DNA of 64,000 nucleotides from Methylobacterium sp. J-070. GTDB lineage: Bacteria; Pseudomonadota; Alphaproteobacteria; Rhizobiales; Beijerinckiaceae. Of the stretch, positions 9,455 to 17,888 are shown piece after piece. The notes under the pieces were generated by a model. The model did no database searches. It had not been told where the DNA came from and saw only the letters and a program-made list of their open reading frames with translations. How positions within the stretch are numbered: position 1 is the stretch's first letter; every line of letters begins with the position of its first letter. The DNA is taken from the NCBI RefSeq assembly GCF_022829385.1, contig NZ_JAKSXX010000130.1, positions 28,660-92,659 on the forward strand, written 5' to 3'. A program made the translations under genes and the position numbers.

Positions 9455-10573
9455 ATGCCGGAACCCGGACACCCCGTGCCCCCGGTGATGCCCTACCTGC
9501 CGCAGCTCGACGGGGTGCGGGCGCTCGCCATCCTGATCGTGTTCGCGGCCCATTGCGGCTACAGCCACGTCGTCCCCGGGGGCTTCGGCGTCACGGTCTT
9601 CTTCTTCCTCAGCGGCTACCTGATCACCACGCTGCTGCGGATCGAGCGGGCGCGCACCGGCGCAATCTCGCTCCCCGCCTTCTACCTGCGGCGCAGCCTG
9701 CGCATCCTGCCGCCGATGTACCTGACGCTGCTGGCCGCCGGGGCGCTGTACGCCGTCGGACTGCTCGAGTGGATGCCGGTCGAGCCGGCGGCGGTCATCG
9801 GGCAGGCGACGTTCCTGACGAACTATCCCGGCCTGTTCGGCACCGAGGCGGTGCTGCCCGTGCCGCTGTGGAGCCTCGCCATCGAGGAGCATTTCTACCT
9901 GGTGTTCCCCCTGGCCTACGTCCTGTGGCTCGGGCGCCTGCGCCCGCGCCGGGCGGCGCTGGCCTGCCTGGCCCTCTGCGGGGCGGTCCTGGCGATCCGG
10001 TGCCTCAACGTCTGGCGGCTGCCGGACTACAGCCTGAACTACTCCTGGACCCACACACGGATCGACGCGATCCTGTTCGGATGCTGCCTCGGCCTCTGGA
10101 ACAACCCCGTGATCCCGGCCGACCGGGCGTGGCGGCCGAAGGCGTGGCACGTGGCCGCGAGCCTCGCGGTGATCCTCGGCACGCTGGCGGTGCGCGAGCC
10201 CGCGTTCCGCGAGACCCTGCGCTACAGCCTGCAGAGCGCGGCCCTGTTCGTGCCCTTCGCCTACCTCCTGCACGGGGAGGGGCCGGGGGTGCGGCTGCTC
10301 GCCAGCCGGCCGATGCGCCAGCTCGGGCTCTGGTCCTACGGCTTCTACCTCGCCCACATGGCGGTGGTGGCCCTGGTGCTGCACCTGCGGCCCGGCCTGC
10401 ACGGAATCGGGCTGATGGGCGCGGCCTTCCCGGTGACGCTGCTGTGGTGCTGGGGCCTCTACGGGCTCGTCGAGCGCCCCTGCGCGCGCCTGCGCCGCCG
10501 GCTCCTGGCGGACCGGCCGCCCGAGCCGGCCCTGGCGGAGGGGACCCGCCGCGCCGGGATCACCCCCGCCTGA
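9455..10573 (+). CDS. Acyltransferase family 3 membrane protein (OafA-like)
   Basis: This protein of up to 372 residues belongs to the acyltransferase-3 superfamily, which O-acylates surface polysaccharides or lipids across the inner membrane. The conserved opening LDGVRALAILIVFAAHCG contains the family's essential His, and FFFLSGYLITTLLRIE and YLRRSLRILPPMYL follow. About ten hydrophobic helices run to the C-terminus. There is no SGNH domain. The ATG at 9488 (MPYLPQLDGV) is a possible shorter start. The last 14 bases overlap the convergent xylanase gene. Confidence 0.9.
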   Translation: MPEPGHPVPPVMPYLPQLDGVRALAILIVFAAHCGYSHVVPGGFGVTVFFFLSGYLITTLLRIERARTGAISLPAFYLRRSLRILPPMYLTLLAAGALYAVGLLEWMPVEPAAVIGQATFLTNYPGLFGTEAVLPVPLWSLAIEEHFYLVFPLAYVLWLGRLRPRRAALACLALCGAVLAIRCLNVWRLPDYSLNYSWTHTRIDAILFGCCLGLWNNPVIPADRAWRPKAWHVAASLAVILGTLAVREPAFRETLRYSLQSAALFVPFAYLLHGEGPGVRLLASRPMRQLGLWSYGFYLAHMAVVALVLHLRPGLHGIGLMGAAFPVTLLWCWGLYGLVERPCARLRRRLLADRPPEPALAEGTRRAGITPA

Positions 10574-11738
10574 GCCTCTCCCGGGCGGCCGTGTGATCCG
10601 GCGCCGCCTGGAAGGCCGCCTTCATCGCGTGCCACAGGGGCTTGCGCCGGTACTGCGCGTCCAGCGGCAGGGCCCGCTGGGCCAACCCGTCCGGCCGCTT
10701 GCGGTAGGGGTGGTCGTTCAGCCACGTGTCCGGATCGTAGATGTCCCAGGTGACGACATCCAGCAGGGCGGGCTCGTCCAGCGCGACGTCGAGGTAGCGC
10801 CGGGCGAAATCCGCCACCTTCCGGTCGCGGGTCGCCACGTCGGACGGGAAGGCCCGGTCGTCGATGTCGAGTTCGGTGATCGCGATGCCGAGCCCCATCT
10901 GGCCGATCTCCCGCAGGAAGCGCCGCAGCTGCCCCTGGTCGATCGGGATCGTGCTGGTAAGGTGCGATTGCAGCCCGAACCGCCGGATCGGCACGCCGCG
11001 GGCGCGCATCGCCTCCAGCCGGCGCAGCACCTTGGTGCGCTTCGCCTCCATCCAGGGCACCCCCTGTTCCACCGCGTCCTCGTTCCAGGTGCCGGCGGCG
11101 GCGGGGTCGGTCTCGTGCAGGATGCGGAAGGCGAGATCGACGTAGCCGGGGCCGATCGAGGCGAGCCAGGGCGAGTCGCGCAGGCCCCCGCCGCGATCGG
11201 GATCGGTCTCGTTGCCCAGGATCTCGTTGACCACGTCCCAGGCGACGATCTGCCCGCGGTAATGGCCGGCCACGGTCTCGATCCAGCGCCGCATGAAGTC
11301 CTCGGCCTGGACCGGGCTCGCCCGGCCGAGCAGCGGCGCGACCCAGGGCGGCAGCGCCGCGTGCCAGACGAGCGTATGGCCGCGCATCCGCTGGCCGTTG
11401 GCCCTGGCGAAGCGCAGGATCGCGTCGCCCCGGGAAAATTCGGACCGGCCGGGGGCGGGCAGGACCTCCTCCATCTTCATCTCGGTGCCGCAGACCAGGA
11501 TCCCGCATTCCCGCGCCACCGCCTGCCGGTAGGCGACCGTGCCGTCGAACCGGTGGAACGGCACCTCGCAGCCGTACATCAGGCCCTTGGCCGAGGCGGC
11601 GGCCTGGAGGCTGTCGCTCGCCCAGGACGGACGGCCGAGGGGCCCGAATCCCGCCGGACCGGCCGCCCGCGCCGCCGGGGCGAGGCCGAGGGAGGCTGCG
11701 CCGGCGAGGATCGACCGGCGGCTCGGGGGAGGGGGCAT
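10560..11738 (-). CDS. Secreted endo-1,4-beta-xylanase, glycoside hydrolase family 10
   Basis: This 392-residue enzyme cleaves beta-1,4-xylan backbones. The N-terminus SRRSILAGAASLGLAPAARA is a twin-arginine signal, so export in folded form is likely. The GH10 barrel shows the substrate-binding HTLVWH motif near residue 121. The acid/base glutamate is E172 in WDVVNE, and the nucleophile is E289 in ITELDI; both are intact. The length matches single-domain GH10 enzymes, and no carbohydrate-binding module is present. It suggests contact with plant cell walls, as expected for a plant-associated methylobacterium. Confidence 0.93.
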   Translation of the reverse strand: MPPPPSRRSILAGAASLGLAPAARAAGPAGFGPLGRPSWASDSLQAAASAKGLMYGCEVPFHRFDGTVAYRQAVARECGILVCGTEMKMEEVLPAPGRSEFSRGDAILRFARANGQRMRGHTLVWHAALPPWVAPLLGRASPVQAEDFMRRWIETVAGHYRGQIVAWDVVNEILGNETDPDRGGGLRDSPWLASIGPGYVDLAFRILHETDPAAAGTWNEDAVEQGVPWMEAKRTKVLRRLEAMRARGVPIRRFGLQSHLTSTIPIDQGQLRRFLREIGQMGLGIAITELDIDDRAFPSDVATRDRKVADFARRYLDVALDEPALLDVVTWDIYDPDTWLNDHPYRKRPDGLAQRALPLDAQYRRKPLWHAMKAAFQAAPDHTAARERLRRG

Positions 11739-11891
11739 CCGGGTCCTGGCGTCCTGAGGGCGTGGCTTTACCCTAGCAGACGCGGCCGCGGCGGCGATCC
11801 GCTGGTTCTGCCGGGTCGCGGCTCCGGGGCGAACTCGCCTTCCTTCGGGGTTGCCCCATCTGAAGGGCGCCATCCAGCCGAGGACCGCGTC

Positions 11892-12734
11892 ATGAGTCAG
11901 CACCCCGCCATCAGCCCCGGCCGCAGCGCGGTCGTCACCGGGGGCGCGAGCGGCATCGGTCTCGCCGCCGCGCAGGCCTTCGCGCGGGCCGGCATGAACG
12001 TCTGGCTCGCCGACCGGCCCGGCCCCGCCCTGGAAGGGGCCCGCGCCGCGGTCGCCGAACTCGCCGCCGTCGAGGTCCGCGCGGTGCCCACCGACGTCTC
12101 GGACCGGGAGGCCGTTGAGGCTCTGGCAGCCCATGTCGCCAAGGCCGGCCCTCCGGCCGTGGTGATGCTGAATGCCGGGATCGAGGCCGGCGGCAAGCTC
12201 TTTTCCGACGCCGACACCTGGGCGCGGATCCTCGGCACCAACCTCGGCGGCGTGGTCAACGGCATCCACGCCTTCGCGCCCGGCATGATCGACGGGGGCA
12301 AGCCCGGCGCGATCATCGTGACGGGCTCGAAGCAGGGCATCACCACGCCGCCCGGCAACGCGCCCTACAACGTCTCGAAGGCGGGGGTGAAGGCGGTCAC
12401 CGAGGCGCTCGCCCACGAGCTGCGCACCCGGGAGGGCTGCCGGACCACCGCCCACCTGCTGATCCCGGGCTTCGTCTATACCGGCCTCACCAAGGCCCGC
12501 GGCGTCGCCGAGAAGCCGGCCGGTGCCTGGACGCCGGAGGAGACCGTCGCCTTCATGCTGGAGCGGCTGGCGGCGGGCGACTTCTACATCCTCTGCCCCG
12601 ACAACGAGACCACCCGGGCGCAGGACGAGAAGCGGATCGCCTGGGCGGCCGGGGACATCATCGAGAACCGCCCGGCCCTGTCGCGCTGGCATCCGGATTA
12701 TGCCGAGGCGTTCAAGCGGTTCATGGAGGGGTGA
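11892..12734 (+). CDS. Short-chain dehydrogenase/reductase
   Basis: This 280-residue NAD(P)-dependent oxidoreductase has the glycine-rich motif TGGASGIG (16-23) and the LNAG strand near residue 93. The catalytic triad is S146, Y159 and K163 (YNVSK). It has a C-terminal extension of about 40 residues relative to the minimal SDR core, beginning at the DFYILCPDNETTR segment. The substrate is unknown. The gene is divergent from the xylanase gene, with about 150 bases between them. Confidence 0.9.
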   Translation: MSQHPAISPGRSAVVTGGASGIGLAAAQAFARAGMNVWLADRPGPALEGARAAVAELAAVEVRAVPTDVSDREAVEALAAHVAKAGPPAVVMLNAGIEAGGKLFSDADTWARILGTNLGGVVNGIHAFAPGMIDGGKPGAIIVTGSKQGITTPPGNAPYNVSKAGVKAVTEALAHELRTREGCRTTAHLLIPGFVYTGLTKARGVAEKPAGAWTPEETVAFMLERLAAGDFYILCPDNETTRAQDEKRIAWAAGDIIENRPALSRWHPDYAEAFKRFMEG

Positions 12735-12801
12735 GACGGCGCGCCGGGCCGGGCCGCAGGCGAGCCGCAGGCAGTCCGTCTGCGGGCCGCCGGCCGAGAC
12801 C

Positions 12802-13101
12802 GTGCGGGCGGCGTTCCTCCGCTTTTGCAACGCACCGCATGAGGAAGCCTCTTTCGCGGACGTCAGCCTCGGGCCGGTCACGGGCCAGGTCGCGGACGAC
12901 GACAGGGCGCTCCTCGATGCCGCGCTCGCGCGGCTGCCGAAGGCGGAGCATCGCCTCGTGGTCGCGTTCATCGCCGAACCGGCGGGCGGCACCCTGACCT
13001 GCTTCCTGCGCGTCCGCCTCATCGTGCGCGACCGGATCGATTCTCACGCGGGGCCGGCCGGCCCGCCGGGATGCCGCCGACCGGACCCCGTCGGGCGATG
13101 A
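12802..13101 (+). CDS. Possible small hypothetical protein
   Basis: This GTG-started frame of 99 codons follows the SDR gene by 67 bases. It has strong GC bias at third codon positions through about residue 80, with protein-like alternation (LLDAALARLPKAEHRLVVAF). The C-terminal 20 residues are Pro/Gly/Arg-rich and less convincing. I recognise no family. Alternative starts or a non-coding explanation are possible. Confidence 0.38.
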   Translation: MRAAFLRFCNAPHEEASFADVSLGPVTGQVADDDRALLDAALARLPKAEHRLVVAFIAEPAGGTLTCFLRVRLIVRDRIDSHAGPAGPPGCRRPDPVGR

Positions 13102-13186
13102 GGCTTCACCGCCCTTGCGAGCGGGGCGGTGCAATCCCGGTGGGCCGCGTTCGACGCGGTCGCGCCGTCCGCGAAGTCGGGACAGC

Positions 13187-14623
13187 TCACACCTCCTCGT
13201 CGGCGTAGCGCGCCGGCGCCCGCCCGCGCGACCCGGAGCCCTTCCGCGGCGCCCCCGCGCTGATCCCCGCCACCAGGTCGGCGATGTGGCGCAGGGTCTC
13301 CACCGACAGCGCCTTGTCGCCCTCGCCGCGGCCCTGGGGGATCAGCGCCTTGGCGAAGCCGAGCTTCTGGGCCTCCTTGAGCCGGGATCCCGCCTGGGCC
13401 ACCGGCCGGATCGCCCCCGACAGGCCGATCTCGCCGAAATACACCGTCTCGGGCGGCAGCACCGCCCCCGACAGGGACGACACCAGCGCCGCCGCCACCG
13501 CCAGATCCGCCGCCGGCTCGGTGATGCGCAGGCCCCCGGCCACGTTCAGATAGACGTCGTGGGTGCCGAGCCGGATCCCGCCATGGGCCTCCAGCACGGC
13601 CAGCACCATCGACAGCCGGTTCGGATCCCAGCCGACCACCGCCCGGCGCGGCATGCCCAGGGAGGACGGCGCCACCAGGGCCTGGATCTCCACCAGAAGG
13701 GGCCGCGTCCCCTCCATCCCGGCGAAGACCGCGGTGCCGGCGGCCTGGTGGTCGCGGCCGGCCAGGAACAGGGCCGAGGGGTTGGGCACCTCGGCCAAGC
13801 CGGCATCGGTCATCTCGAACACGCCGATCTCGTCGGTGGGGCCGAAGCGGTTCTTCACGGCACGCAGGATGCGGAAATGGTGGCCCTGGTCGCCCTCGAA
13901 CGACGCGACCGCGTCGACCATGTGCTCCACCACCCGGGGGCCGGCGATCTGCCCGTCCTTGGTGACGTGGCCGACCAGGATCACCGCCGTGCCGGTGGTC
14001 TTGGCGAAGCGGATCAGCGCCTGCGCCGAGGAGCGCACCTGCGTGACCGTGCCGGGGGCCGATTCCACCGTCTCGGTCCACATCGTCTGGATCGAGTCGA
14101 TGATCGCCAGCGCCGGCGGCCGGCCCTGGCTCAGGGTCTCGACGATGTCCTCGACGTTGGTCTCGGCCGCGAGGTCCACCGGGCGGTCGCTCAGGCCCAG
14201 CCGGTCGGCCCGCAGGCGCACCTGCCCCACCGCCTCCTCGCCGGAGATGTAGGCGACCCGCTCGCCCGTGCCCGCCATGGCGGCGGAGGCCTGCATCAGA
14301 AGGGTCGACTTGCCGATGCCGGGATCACCGCCGAGCAGGATCACCGAGCCGCGCACGAAGCCGCCGCCGGTGACCCGGTCGAGCTCGCCGATCCCCGAGG
14401 GGATGCGGGGCGCCTCCTTGGTCTCCCCGGTCAGTCCCTCCAGGGGAAAAACCCGGCCGCGGGCGCGGGACGGCCGGGTCGCCGCCGGACCGGACTGGCC
14501 GGGGGCGGAGGGCGCCTCCTCGACGATCGTGTTCCAGCCGTTGCACGCCTCGCAGCGGCCGCGCCAGCGGTTGTAGACCGCCCCGCAGGACTGGCAAACG
14601 AAGGTCTGTTGGATCTTGGCCAT
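13187..14623 (-). CDS. radA: DNA repair protein RadA
   Basis: This 478-residue RecA-like ATPase promotes branch migration in recombination. The N-terminal zinc finger has C10, C13, C24 and C27. The Walker A GGDPGIGKST follows, and the RadA-specific KNRFG motif is present (AVKNRFGPTDEIGVFEM). A Lon-protease-like C-terminal domain with YFGEIGLSGAIRPV completes the protein. The C-terminal 20 residues are basic. It lies 92 bases downstream of alr on the same strand, so the two may form an operon. Confidence 0.97.
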   Translation of the reverse strand: MAKIQQTFVCQSCGAVYNRWRGRCEACNGWNTIVEEAPSAPGQSGPAATRPSRARGRVFPLEGLTGETKEAPRIPSGIGELDRVTGGGFVRGSVILLGGDPGIGKSTLLMQASAAMAGTGERVAYISGEEAVGQVRLRADRLGLSDRPVDLAAETNVEDIVETLSQGRPPALAIIDSIQTMWTETVESAPGTVTQVRSSAQALIRFAKTTGTAVILVGHVTKDGQIAGPRVVEHMVDAVASFEGDQGHHFRILRAVKNRFGPTDEIGVFEMTDAGLAEVPNPSALFLAGRDHQAAGTAVFAGMEGTRPLLVEIQALVAPSSLGMPRRAVVGWDPNRLSMVLAVLEAHGGIRLGTHDVYLNVAGGLRITEPAADLAVAAALVSSLSGAVLPPETVYFGEIGLSGAIRPVAQAGSRLKEAQKLGFAKALIPQGRGEGDKALSVETLRHIADLVAGISAGAPRKGSGSRGRAPARYADEEV

Positions 14624-14715
14624 GGAACGGTCAGGTCCGGGTACGGGCGCCGCGTGCTTTAAGGACAGGCCGTCGCCCCGGACGGCCGGATCGTCCTCCG
14701 CGCGCGACAGACGGG

Positions 14716-15840
14716 TCAGCGGGACTCTACATAGGTTCGAACATAACGCGAACCCAGCCCGGTGAGGATCTCGTAGCCGATCGTGCCGGCGGCGCGGCCG
14801 ACCGTGTCGATGTCGAGCCCGTCGCCGATCAGCACGGCGGTGGCGCCGCGCCGGGCCGCGGGCGCCGCGGTGACGTCGAGGATGATCAGGTCCATGGAGA
14901 CGAGGCCCAGGATCGGGCAGGGGACGCCGTCGACGAGCGCCTGACCCCGCCCGCTGATCGCCCGCGGGAACCCGTCGGCGTAGCCGAGCGACAGCGTCGC
15001 CAGCCGGCTCGGGGCGGAGGCGGTCCAGCGGCCGTTATAGCCCGCGGTGGCGCCGGCCTCGACCGCGCGCACCTGGGCGATCAGCGCCTCCAGCCGCACC
15101 ACCGGGCGCATCGGGTTGGCCGATCCCGGCTTCGGGTTGCCGCCGAACAGGGCGTAGCCCGGCCGGAGCAGATCGTGGCCGGCGCCGTCGAGGAACACGC
15201 CGGACGAGTTCGCCAGCGAGCCCCGCAGACCCGGATAGGCCGCCCGCACCCGGGCGAAGTCGGCGATCTGCCGGGCGTTGACCGGATCCTCCGGCTTCTC
15301 GGCGCTGACGAAGTGGCTGAGGATCAGGTCGATCCCGGCCGCCGCGATCCGCGGGTCGCCCGCGCGGTCCAGCGCCTCCGGCACCGGCAGGCCGAGCCGG
15401 TTCATGCCGGTATCGACGTGGAGCGCCGCGGGCAGGCGTCCGCCCGAGAACGCGGCCCAGTCCGCCAGTTCCTCGACGCTGCCGAGCACGGGGCGCAGCC
15501 CGTGCGCCGCGAAGGCCTCCCGGGTGCCCGGAAGCAGGCCGTTCAGGACATAGATCGCCGCCTCCGGCAGGGCGGCCCGGGCGGCGACGCCTTCCGACAG
15601 GTGGGCGACGAAGAAGGTCCGGCACCCGGCGTCCCACAAAGCCGGCCCGACCCGGCCGATTCCGCAGCCATAGGCGTCCGCCTTCACCACCGCGGCGCAT
15701 TCGGCCCCCGCCCCGTGTGCGGCCAGCGACCGCCAGTTCGCCGCGATCGCCCCAAGGTCGACCGTCAGCCGGGCGCCGTGGGCGCCGGTCTCCGGCTCGG
15801 AACGCGTCGGCGATGGCGGTGCGGGTGCGACAGAGGGCAT
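14716..15840 (-). CDS. alr: Alanine racemase
   Basis: This 374-residue PLP enzyme converts L-alanine to D-alanine for cell-wall synthesis. The cofactor lysine is K53 in VVKADAYGCG. The second catalytic base is the tyrosine in TAGYNGRW, and SLGYADGFPR and LVSMD match the family C-terminal domain. A non-conserved Pro/Ser-rich leader of about 22 residues precedes the enzyme. Upstream in-frame sequence runs on, but has no racemase character, so the ATG at 15840 is preferred. It is probably co-transcribed with radA. Confidence 0.95.
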   Translation of the reverse strand: MPSVAPAPPSPTRSEPETGAHGARLTVDLGAIAANWRSLAAHGAGAECAAVVKADAYGCGIGRVGPALWDAGCRTFFVAHLSEGVAARAALPEAAIYVLNGLLPGTREAFAAHGLRPVLGSVEELADWAAFSGGRLPAALHVDTGMNRLGLPVPEALDRAGDPRIAAAGIDLILSHFVSAEKPEDPVNARQIADFARVRAAYPGLRGSLANSSGVFLDGAGHDLLRPGYALFGGNPKPGSANPMRPVVRLEALIAQVRAVEAGATAGYNGRWTASAPSRLATLSLGYADGFPRAISGRGQALVDGVPCPILGLVSMDLIILDVTAAPAARRGATAVLIGDGLDIDTVGRAAGTIGYEILTGLGSRYVRTYVESR

Positions 15841-15929
15841 ACGTGGTGGAGTCCGTGCGTGCGCGGCGCGGGGGCGCGCCACCGACCCGTTCTCGCGGGC
15901 CCAACTCATGGCCAACCGCTCCGGCGCGA

Positions 15930-16706
15930 TCAAGGCCGCGTCTCCGGCGGGGGCCGGGCATGCAGCCTCCGGTATGCGCCCGGCGACAGGCCGACGCGCT
16001 TCCGGAACTGCCGCGCGAACGCCGTCTGATCGCCGTAGCCGCTGTCGAGGGCGATCTGGCTGATCGGTTCGTCGCCGTGCCGGAGACGCGCGCTGGCCCG
16101 GTCGATGCGCAGCCGCGTCAGGTACTGGCCGGCCGAGATCCCGAACATCGCGCGGAGGCGCTGGTCCAGGCGGAAGGGGGTCAGCCCGGCCAGCTTCGCC
16201 AGGGCGCCCACCGTGGGGCAGACGTCCGGGCGGCTCTGCACGGCTTGCAGGGCCCGCGACAGGCAGGCGGTCTCGTCCGGCGCCGCGTTGGCGGAGCGCA
16301 GGTCCCGCGACAGGCCGATCAGGCCCGCGACCTCCCCGTCGCGATCGAACAGCGGCTCCTTCCAGGTGAGGCACCAGCCTTCCCGGCCGTCGGCGTAGAT
16401 GTGCAGCTCGAGCTCGCCCTTGAGCGCGCGGGCGCTCCCGAGAATCGCCCGGTCCTGCGCGGCGATGCGGCGGCCGAGCTCGCCCGGGAAGACCTCGTCC
16501 GCGGTGCGGCCGATCAGGGCCTCCTTGCGGCGCAATCCCGCGCGCTCGGCCAGGACCTGGTTGGCCGCCACGTAGCGGCCGCCGGCATCCTTGACGAAGA
16601 ACACCGTGTCGGGGACCCCGTCGAACAGGTCTTCGCAGAGGAGCGGCCGATCCAGGCGCGCGAGGAAGTCCGCGAGCGGTCTCACCGCTCGGGCCTCCCC
16701 GGGCAT
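15930..16706 (-). CDS. PAS domain-containing AraC-family regulator
   Basis: This 258-residue protein has a PAS fold (about residues 25-130, FDGVPDTVFFVKDAGGRYVAAN) followed by an AraC-type double helix-turn-helix. The conserved second HTH reads ISQIALDSGYGDQTAFARQF and ends in SPGAYRR. It is transcribed away from the hydroxyproline epimerase and oxidase genes, the arrangement typical of AraC activators of hydroxyproline catabolism, so it probably senses a pathway compound and activates them. The start at 16706 gives MPGEARAVRPLADFL directly before the PAS domain. Confidence 0.9.
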   Translation of the reverse strand: MPGEARAVRPLADFLARLDRPLLCEDLFDGVPDTVFFVKDAGGRYVAANQVLAERAGLRRKEALIGRTADEVFPGELGRRIAAQDRAILGSARALKGELELHIYADGREGWCLTWKEPLFDRDGEVAGLIGLSRDLRSANAAPDETACLSRALQAVQSRPDVCPTVGALAKLAGLTPFRLDQRLRAMFGISAGQYLTRLRIDRASARLRHGDEPISQIALDSGYGDQTAFARQFRKRVGLSPGAYRRLHARPPPETRP

Positions 16707-16817
16707 GCCGAATGCGCGGTCCCGGGCGCGGGTTCGGCCAAGACGCGCCGCCCGCCCGGGCCGATCATGCCGGCGCGAATCGGCCGACCCGGGCCGGCCG
16801 CGACGAGCGGGACATCC

Positions 16818-16946
16818 ATGGGCGCGAACCCCTTCGCCGGAACGGTGCCGGCACTGATGACTCCCCGTCGGCCCGGCGACAAGCCGGCCGGGTCGACGGC
16901 GCGGTCGCGGGGGGGCCGGACGCCGGCCCTGGGCCGGGCGGCCTGA
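16818..16946 (+). pseudogene. Vestige of a DapA-family (dihydrodipicolinate synthase-like) gene
   Basis: A 42-codon frame starts MGANPFAGTVPALMTPRR and stops six bases before the epimerase gene. The first 16 residues resemble the N-terminus of DapA-superfamily lyases (F-x-G-x-x-PALMTP), which take part in hydroxyproline degradation. After that the frame becomes a basic, Gly/Arg-rich run unlike the family. The simplest reading is that the gene was deleted except for its first 50-60 bases. The similarity is short and rests on my memory of the family. Confidence 0.5.
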
Positions 16947-16952
16947 CCGGCG

Positions 16953-17888
16953 GTGCGTGTCATCGATTCCCACACCGAGGGCGAGCCGACCCGGCTCATC
17001 GTGTCGGGCGGCCCCGACCTCGGATCCGGACCGCTCGACGCGCGGCGGCGCCTCTTCGCCGCGCGACACGACGGCGTCCGCACCTTCGTGCTGAACGAGC
17101 CGCGCGGCTACGACGCCATGGTCGGCGCCCTGCTGTGCGAGCCGACGGCGCCCGATTGTGCGGCGGGGCTGATCTTCTTCAACAATGCCGGCTTCCTCGG
17201 CATGTGCGGACACGGCACGATCGGGGCCGCCGTGACCCTCGCCCATCTGGGCCGCCTCGCGCCGGGGACGCATCGATTCGAGACGCCGGTCGGAATCGTC
17301 GGCGTGGATCTGCGCGACCGCAACACGGCGACGGTCGGCAACGTGCCGAGCTACCGGCACCGTGCGGCTGTGCGCGTGGCCGTCGAGGGCCTCGGCCCGG
17401 TGACCGGCGACGTCGCCTGGGGCGGCAACTGGTTCTTCCTGACGGAGTCCGCGCCCTGCGCGATCACGGCCGCCAACATCCCCCGCCTCACGGAGGCGGC
17501 GCAGCGGATCCGGGCGGCGCTGGCGCGCGACGGCGTGACCGGCCGCGACGGCGGCGAGATCGACCACGTCGAGATCTGCGGTCCGGCCCCGCCCGGCGCG
17601 GACGCGCGCGGCTTCGTGCTCTGCCCCGGAGGCGCCTACGACCGCTCGCCCTGCGGCACCGGCACGAGCGCCAAGCTCGCCTGCCTGGCCGCGGAGGGCG
17701 CCCTCGCGCCGGGCGCGCCCTGGGTGCAGGAGAGCGTGATCGGCACGCGCTTCACGGCCCGCTACGCCGCCGGCCCCGACGGGACCATCCTCCCCAGCGT
17801 CACCGGCCGCGCCTGGGTGACCGCGGAGGCGCGGCTGCTGCGCGATCCCGCCGACCCGTTCCCGAACGGCATCGGCGGCGCGGCGTGA
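16953..17888 (+). CDS. Proline racemase family protein, probable 4-hydroxyproline 2-epimerase
   Basis: This 311-residue cofactor-independent enzyme inverts C2 of trans-4-hydroxy-L-proline, the first step of its catabolism. Both catalytic cysteines are present, C85 in GMCGHGT and C234 in SPCGTGTSAK. This points to an epimerase or racemase rather than the trans-3-hydroxyproline dehydratase, in which the first is Thr. The opening VIDSHTEGEPTR is the family signature, which supports the GTG start at 16953. The stop overlaps the next gene by four bases (GTGA), so translation is coupled. Confidence 0.92.
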   Translation: MRVIDSHTEGEPTRLIVSGGPDLGSGPLDARRRLFAARHDGVRTFVLNEPRGYDAMVGALLCEPTAPDCAAGLIFFNNAGFLGMCGHGTIGAAVTLAHLGRLAPGTHRFETPVGIVGVDLRDRNTATVGNVPSYRHRAAVRVAVEGLGPVTGDVAWGGNWFFLTESAPCAITAANIPRLTEAAQRIRAALARDGVTGRDGGEIDHVEICGPAPPGADARGFVLCPGGAYDRSPCGTGTSAKLACLAAEGALAPGAPWVQESVIGTRFTARYAAGPDGTILPSVTGRAWVTAEARLLRDPADPFPNGIGGAA

